Shown piece after piece: positions 50,001 to 59,000 of a stretch of 64,000 bases of DNA (the stretch's first letter is position 1; every line of letters starts with the position of its first letter). The translations under genes were made by a program, and so were the position numbers. Source of the DNA: Dugong dugon. Its lineage: Eukaryota > Chordata > Mammalia > Sirenia > Dugongidae. Where the stretch lies: positions 57,243,501-57,307,500 of the forward strand of contig CM057469.1 in the NCBI GenBank assembly GCA_030035585.1, given 5' to 3'. The notes below the pieces were generated by a model, which ran no database searches, had not been told where the DNA came from, and worked only from the letters and a program-made list of their open reading frames with translations.

Positions 50001-53000
50001 TGCAAAACTGTCTTTTAATTGATAAATTAGGAAAAAGTGGTAGGAAACTAGAATACAATTAATATTGTTGCTAATTCCTATTCATATGTATTCTGATCTA
50101 AACCACAGTTCTTCAATAAATCTGAGTGAAAACTTTTTAAAGGAGACTTCATAAAGGTAATTGACTAAAATTTAAATAATACTTATTGCTTCCTTATCTT
50201 GGGCTAAACTTACGTGCAGTGAAGTTACCTGGGGCTAAAGGAGGTAGGACTAAGGCTGGAAGAAGTTAAAATGTATCCATATTCACATATTCTTTCAAAA
50301 TCACAACACAAGTGAAGATACATGTGCAATGCCAGGCTAGGTGTTGAGGCTACAGCAGAAAATATTACCAAATCTGTAATCCATCACTTCAGAAAATTTT
50401 TTCAGATTTAGAAAAAAACTCCCATGGTTATTGATACTTCTCTTTTGATATCAATAATGATTTATACAACCCATGATATATTACATATATTACAGCTCAC
50501 TATTTTGTGTGTGGAAAAATAGTAGTTGCTATGTGTACAGATATAAAAATACCTCTTAAGGCTTTAAAATGAATTTAGTGCCACCAAGTGGCTATGCTAA
50601 GTATGTGCAGAATTACCAAAAATAACTTTAAAAGTGTACAGTCAGCCATTCATTCATTCAAATATTTAAAGTGTACAAAGTGCCAGGCATTATGCCAGAT
50701 GCTGAACCAGTAAACAAGAGAGACGTGGCTGCTGACCAGATGAAACTCATATAAAAATCGCCTATTTGGGAAAATTTTAACATTAGCTTATGTTACAAAA
50801 AATTCTTTGCACTGTAAATTATTTGTGGAGTCTCCAATTTTGTTTAATTTTTAGCTTATTTAACATTTTACAATAAAGTAGTGGAATTCAACAACAGAAA
50901 AGAGGCTAGAGCAGGAGTCACAAGTAGAGCTGGCCCAGAACTTTAAGAATTCAGTCTGAAATCCTTGTAGAGGGCATATACTCTTTAGTTCATCAGGGCT
51001 CTTCAACTCTCTACTTCTAACTTCCACTCCCTACTTCATAACCCAACTGACATATTCGTGTTGCCAGCCTGATCCTACAAGCATTTCACTTTGCAAACCC
51101 TGAACTAAAGAATAACTTCTTTTCATAGCTTATACAAAAGAATGGCAGATAAGGAATAATATTAAAATTGTTGAAGATACTGCATATATAAATTATGGTC
51201 TGTCTTTATTGAGTCATAGCTATAATAAGATGTAATAATAAAATTTTAACGTTCATTTAAAGTCAAAGAAAAAAGGTTGAAAACTAAACTGTGGGCTCCT
51301 AAAGGGAAGACATTAAATAAGTAAATAAATAAGATAAATGCCCTGCCCATGAAGAATACGTACAGGAAAAAGAGATGAACAACATAAAGACAAAACAGTG
51401 AAGGAACAGGTCATCTTAGACTAGAGTATCAGACAAGGTTTCTCTATGAATGTGAAATGTCAACAGGGCTTTGAAAGCTTGGTATGGACCTAGATACCAA
51501 AGAAGGATATTCATTCTAGAAAGCAAGAAAGGTATGAAAAAAGGAACGAATTAAAATGTTAGGTTCAAAAAATAATAAGCATGTTGGTTTGTAGTGGTAT
51601 GATTATAGTCATAACATGGAATCATTCAATACCTTGAAAATCAATGACCTTGAGGAGTCAGTTTACCCTAAGAATGTAAAATTTCTAATAGGAAAATAAT
51701 ATAATAAAAAATGTTTCAGAAAGATGAAGCTTAAGACAATTTAAAGGGAAGACTGAATGTAGCTGAAACTAGAAACAAGATCAGCTGAGCTGATAACCTT
51801 ATGCAGATATGAAATAAAGAGTGGCAAATTAATGGAGTACATAAAATCACTACTGCACAAATATGCAGGCTAAAAATCTAGAAGTCAAGAATATAACTAA
51901 AAATAAGATTAAAAAGAGAATTCGGGAATACTAATAACAACCATATGAAATAATTTTGAAAACTTTAAGCTGAAATGAAGAAATCAAAATATATACATAT
52001 AAAATATATATATCTTACCTGAACAAATTAAAGAAGAAATTAAAAAAGCCTGGATAGCCCTTTATTAAAGAAATTAAAGCAGTGGTTAAAAATATTCTTA
52101 GAAAATATAGGGCCCAGATGGTTTTACAGCCTAATTCAAACAAAATACTAATAAATTAAATCCAGCAATGCATAACGAAACAACACATCATGACCAACTG
52201 GACTTTTCTCTTACGCAAGGATGCAATTATCCTGGTATAAAAGGATAATTTAATGTTACAAAAATTCATATAAAATAATTGACCACATTAACCTTGTAAA
52301 AGAAAGGGAAATAATCATCTGGACAGTTGCAAAAAAAGCCATCTGACAAAATTTAAGACCCTTTCATAAATAAAGACGCTTAGTAAATTAATAATACAAC
52401 TGCTGTACCTGAAAAAGGATATCAAAAAACAAAAACAAAAAACCTACCAGAGTAAACATCATTCTAAATGGGGAAATGTAAAAAGCATTTCCTTTGAAAT
52501 TACAAATGATTTTATTGGAGGTCCTAGCCAGACAATAAGACAAGAAAAATAAATTGGAGGCATAAGGATTAGAAAGGAAGAAATAAAACTGTTATTATTT
52601 GTAGAAAAGGACCACCCTCCCAAAAGAAAAAAAAAAAAAACAACTACAAACAAGTTACTGGAGGTAATAGAATAGCTCATCAGGATGGCTACATTTAGTA
52701 TTTATGTATAAAAGTGAACTGCATTTCTTTACACCAGCAGGAAACACCTAGAAAATGTAATTGAAGAGGACAATTTACAACAGTAACAGATATCAAGTAA
52801 CTATGACTAAATTGAACAAAAGATGCATAAGACCTCTACAGAGAAAACTGTGCAACTTATTAAAAAGACATTAAAGAAGATCTAAATAAGGAGAGATACA
52901 TACTACATTTGTGACTTAATATCATGAAGATAATCAATTCTCCCAAAATTGATCTATACATTCAATGTAATTCTAGTCAAAATTCCAACAGAATTTTCCA

Positions 53001-56000
53001 TACAACTTGATGATTCTGAAATTTACATGAAGACAACAGGGCCAAGAATAGCAAAGACATTTCTGAAAAAGAGCAAGGAGGGGAGACATGATCTGTTAGA
53101 TATCAGACTTTACGAAGAAGCAAAAGGAATTTAGACAGTGTGGTATTGGTAAAAATAGACAAATTGGTCAATGCAGCAGAATAAAGAGTCCAGAAAACCC
53201 ACACACAGGTATGGAACTTTAGTACAGGGCAGAGGTGGCATGTCAGATCAGTAGGAAAAACAAGGGCTGTTCAATAAATGTGGCTAGAAAAGAATGGTAA
53301 TCCACATGGGAAATGATAAAATTGAACACCTCCCTCACACCATATACCAAAACCTAACTATTGCTGAATTAAGGACATACACGTCAAAAATAAAAATTTA
53401 AATATATCTTTAAACAAGATATGAAATGCACAGACTCTAAAATATAAAATTATATTCATCAAAAGACATCTAAAAGAAAGAGAAAAATAAGTTCCCAACT
53501 TGTAGCAGCAGTATCAAGAATATATATGCAACTCCTACAAATCAAAAAAGAAAAGCACGATTAACCCAGTAGAAAAATAACATAAACAGGAATTTCACAG
53601 AAGAAACACATGTGGCCAATAAGCACATGAACAGCCTGTCAATATCATCAGTGATCAGGGAGATGTAAACCACGACTACACAGAAGTACCATTTCAGAAC
53701 CAATGGATGGGCAAAAGTTAATAAAGTCTGACAATGACAAGTTGTGAAGTTTGTGGCTCTTATACATTGAAACTCTTATACACTGCTAAGTGTAAACTGG
53801 CAGTGGCAATCTAAATTGGAGCATCTACTTACGAAAACATTTTGATACTTCTTCCTATAGTCGTACATTTCTGTATTAAAACAGTCATTCTACTTCTAGG
53901 TATATACCAAGAGAAACTTACATGTGTACAACAGGAGACATGTACAAAAATATTTATAGCAGCACAATTCACAGTAGCAAAATGAAAAACCCAAATGCCA
54001 ATCTGCAGAAGAATAAGTAAAAAAACTGCTGTACGTTCATGCAATGGATATTATTTTATATGACATGCAGTATAAGTGAACCATTATGATAAACAACTTA
54101 CAGATAAATCTTACCAATATTAAGTGAAAAAATCCCCCAAAATTACATGATATGTTTTATCAAGTTAAGATCTTGTATACATGAACAATTTTTAGGATTA
54201 TAAAAAAATGCATAAAAAGGAAAGTGAGGAAATGAAAAACAGAATTCAGCATGGATCTTAGGCATAACCAAACACCTCGCAAGATTGGTTTTCTGAGTTT
54301 GAAGGCTTAGGACCATAGTACCATGGGACAATTCAGTTAACTGACATAATATAGTTCATAAAATGCACATTCTACATTCCAATGTAGTAAGTAGTGTCTG
54401 GGATACTAAAAGCTTGTGGCCATCTAAGATACAACTATTGATCTCTACTTATCTGGAACAAAAGAAAGAAGGAAACCAAAGACTCAGAGAAGAAAGTAGT
54501 CTACAGTACTAACAGTCTACATGAACCACGGCTTCATCTACCCTGAGACGAGAAGAACTAGATGGTATGCTATCCCCTTCCTACTGTCTGAAACATGGAA
54601 CATGGAGAATGGATGAAGCCCAGCAATCAACGTGGACCATGAAATAACCTTTAGAATAGAAGCCACACACAAAGGAACAAAATGAAACAGCTTGCAACCT
54701 TGACAGTTCTTAATTGTGAAGGAAAAAAAAAAATTCTATTTCATGTAAACCATTGTTTTTCCACACCTAACCAAACCTTATCCTAATGTAAGGTTTGTTC
54801 AGTTTCATATCTCATGTCACCCTCCCCTCTTGCTCTCTACACTCTGCCACACTGGCCACCTTCTAGCACCTTTTACTAGTCTTACACCCTTTTGCCACAA
54901 GGCTGTTAGTTTATCTGGGATAAACTATCCCCAATGCCTTTTCCCCAATTAATATCTACCTTCTAGATTTCAGCTGAACTGTCACTAAAGGAGTTTTCTC
55001 AGACATCCCTGACTAGGTCAAGTTCCACTGTTATATGCGCATAGTAAAGAATTTAACTTTGTCCAAAGAGAAGTCTGGCCTTTGCCATCAGCTTATGGGA
55101 GGTGATCTCTAAACTCTTTGAATGTCATGCCTAATGTCTTTGTTTACTTAGGTGATTTGAACCACACCAGACAGTCTAACAATGTGATTTTAACAATACT
55201 CCCCAGGTGATTCTTATATATACATAAAATCTTGTTATATGTATAACAAGATCTGTATAGCCAGATCTGGGGATTTCAACAAGATTCCCAGGTGATTCTT
55301 ACATATACTTCTACATTTTAACAAGATACCCAGATCTTGTTATACATATAACAAAATCTTATGTATACATAAGAATCACCTGGAGATCTTGTTAAAATGT
55401 AGGCTCTGATTCAGTATATATGGGGTAGAAATGCAAATTCTCAGCAAGGGGTCGAATTGGAACGAACCAGTTCAAAGTACCATGTATAACTTATCACATA
55501 TAAATATAATTTTCATTAATTTTTTTTTAAGTTACCGAAAACACTCCTAAGAGTCCAGAGACCCTGGTGTGGGAATCATTACTACAGGCTCTTGAAGTCT
55601 AAGACCAAGGATTATATATTTATGTAATATACACAAAATATATAGCTTACGCTCATAGGAGGCATACTCTAAGAACTAACAGATATTATTGGGGAAGTAC
55701 TGATCTGCCAGTTTAATAAAAATTTAGCATAATACAGTACAAAAAAAAAAAAACAGGTACTACTGGAGAATCACTAATCTAACATCTTAATAAAGACTAC
55801 TGGAATATAGTACAAATAAAACATTAAATTATAGTAAAATAGATATGAAATGCAGAACTAGAAAAATATCAAGGGACTCTGGAAATGATAAATTCAGACT
55901 CTAATATCTTTTCTTTTCCTTCTATAGAGTATCTTCTTATACCTTAAAAATGTCTAGGCCACCGTGGGGTCACTATGAGTAGGAATCGACTTGACAGCAA

Positions 56001-59000
56001 TGGGTTTGATTTTGGGCTTTACAAATCAAAAACATCATTAGTGAATTCCAGTGTTCTTTATTGCAACATTCTTACAGATCAACATTCATCTACATTTGTT
56101 GTACATCTATGTGCCAGAAACCATGTATAAAAAGAGAAACCTTGACTCCTGGGTTTACAATTTAGTATGACAGAAATTCAACTAAAGAAGCAATTACCTG
56201 GACTTGTGTGTGTATGTAAGTATATGGAAAAGAACGTGGAAAAATTCTTTTCAGTGATGGAGCAGAAACTGTAAGGTACTTTTATTTTCTACATGACATT
56301 ATTTCTATGCTTATATTTTGTATAATGAGCATATATTCTTACAGACATTGTAAAAATAACAAAAACTTTCTTTAAAAGGAAAAAAATCACCTAAAGGACT
56401 TTTAAAACTATCTGTCCTTTATCTTTTGTCTCTTATCCACACCTTGAGAATCACAAAGAACTGCAGTTTTAAAACTATAATTATTGTACTATATGACACA
56501 TAACTACAAAAATATTACAATATACAAACAGATTATTTGTGTTAGAGAAAAATTAGAAACTCAAAATGTTGACCATTCAGAGATTAAATAAATCATGGAA
56601 CATCTATTCCAAGAATACTTTTAAAAGAGGCAGTGTGGTGATATAATTAAGAGTGTGGACTTCAGAGCCACAATGTCTGGGTTTGCACTCCAGCTCTGCC
56701 ACTGACTAGCTGTGTAACTTGAGCCAGCTGCTAAACTTCTCTGGGACTCAGTTTCCACATCTGTGAAATGATGAAGAACCTGTAAAACCTCATAGGGTTG
56801 TTGTGAGGATAGTTACTACAAACAGTAATAAAAAATAATACATATAAAAGCACCCAGTAAGACTTTAATAAATGTTAGCTATTATTGTTAATATGTACTG
56901 AATGGAATAATGTCAAACTTTTATCATTAAGTTAAACAAGATGCAAAATATTTTGCATAATAATCCGATTTTAGTAAAAAAAAAACTTAAGAACATGTTA
57001 GCCTATGAATAGAAAACGTGGGAGGTAGCATAGCATGTTGAATCACAAACCTGGGCTTTAGACCTCAGTTTAAGCTCTGAATCTACCATTTATTAGCTAC
57101 ATGACCTCAGGAAAATAAGTAAATTTTTCTAGGCCTTAATTTCTTCATTTGTGAAATGAGGATAACAACCTCATCAGGTTGTTGTGAGGATTTAATAAAA
57201 TAATACATCTAAAGCACAATATCTGCCATACAACACGCATGGTAAATGTTGGCTACTATTACATTGTTATTGTCATCATTATAATTGTTATTAATAAGAA
57301 GAGTCACACCTGTCTTATTTGCTGTTAAATCCTTAGTACCTAAAACAGTGCCCAGCACAAAGGAGGTGCTGAAACATTACTTGCTGATTAAATTAATGAG
57401 TCAAAGTGGTTAATAGAGGTAGGGTGGGATTATAAAGATATTCACTTTCATCACTAAATGTTTCTATAGCATAAATTCTGCTATCCGGAGAAAAAAATGA
57501 TTTTTTTTAAACTATACAATAATAAAATCATGTTTTCCAAAGCCTTAAAGTAAAAACAAAGAAGTTCTGATCTCTCTAAATACAATGAATTCAAAAAAGT
57601 TGGGGGAAAATGGATTTAAAAGAAAGGAAGAAGTTATAAAATAAGGAAAACACATGACTAACTAAAATAGCAAAGGCTTGACCTAAAAGGGCAGTAATGA
57701 GAAGTAGCAATTTTATTTTCTCCATCTTTCTAAAAGTTAACCACATTATCCTAAGCAATTTTGAGTCTCAGAAATAAGCACCATTTTCAAAAAAAACACA
57801 ATAGTATTTAACTTAGATTTTAAGTATTAATCAAACCTCTTCTGTCATTTTCTTTTTCAGCTTTTCCAAACAATGGGCCAGATATACAGAGTCATCTAAT
57901 AATGCTAGCTGATCTTCCTGACCATTGTAATCACAGTTCTCAAAGTGTGATTCACGGCAATCCCTAAGACCCTTTCAAGGAGTTTGTGAACTCACAATTG
58001 TTTCCATAATTCTAAGGTAGTTTTTGCCTTTTCCACTGTTTTCACATTTGCACTGATGGTGTAAAAGCAATTGAGGTAAAACCTGATGGCATTTGACCAC
58101 AAATCTAGGCAGTTGCGTTGAACTGTTTCAATGTCATATACATGTATTTAAAACAACAAGTAAAAGCCAGTTTCACTTAAGAATGTCTTTGATGAAGCAG
58201 TAGAAGTTATTTTTATTAAATTTCAACCTTGAAGTACACATCTTTTTAGTAGTTTGTGGGAGGAAATAGGAAGTATAAATAAAACACTTCTGCTGCATAC
58301 CAAGATATGATTGTTGTCTCGAAAAAAGGCACTTGTCGATTAAGAGCTAAGTTGGTTGCTTTTTTTCTAGGAGCACCATTTCTACTTCAAAATTGAGTAT
58401 CAGACAAAAATGGCTGTTCAGATTAGGGTACCTGGCAAATGGTTTCTTGAAAATGAGTGAAATGAATCTGTCGCTTCGAGGAAAACACCTGATTTTCTTT
58501 CCACTGTAAAAATCTGAACTTCCAAGTGAAAATTAGAATTCTGCAAAACTTGGGTCTGCCACCGTGAGCTTAAAAGTGTCTCAATAGTTAATGACTTTTC
58601 TGATGAGACAGGTGGTGATATTAACAAATGTGATTTGCTGATACTGTATAATCAAATGTGTCAACAACTGAAGATCTGCGTAAGTTGATGAATTTTCCAA
58701 ATGACCAATGCATGATGTTACAAAATCATGCATGAGGAAAAGATTAATTCAAAGGGCAAAATAAACCAAAGGATTTTAATATAATACAAAAAGTTCATTG
58801 ATATGGTTTCAGATTTCACACTGCAATGAACCGTTAAGAAAGCAATACTTTTAGAGTTTTGATAGAGTCAAAGAATATATATTCACACTTATCTTGAAAG
58901 ATATTAATATACTCCTTCCTTTCCCAACTACACATATGTGTGAGACTGGATTTCTTCATACATTTCAGCCAAAAAAAAAGAAAACATTGCAACAGACTGA

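Noticed and set aside
57838-57930. Possible extra UCHL5 exon (good polypyrimidine tracts nearby)
   Set aside because: Exons 3 and 4 join directly in phase and give the known protein, so no exon is missing in intron 3.
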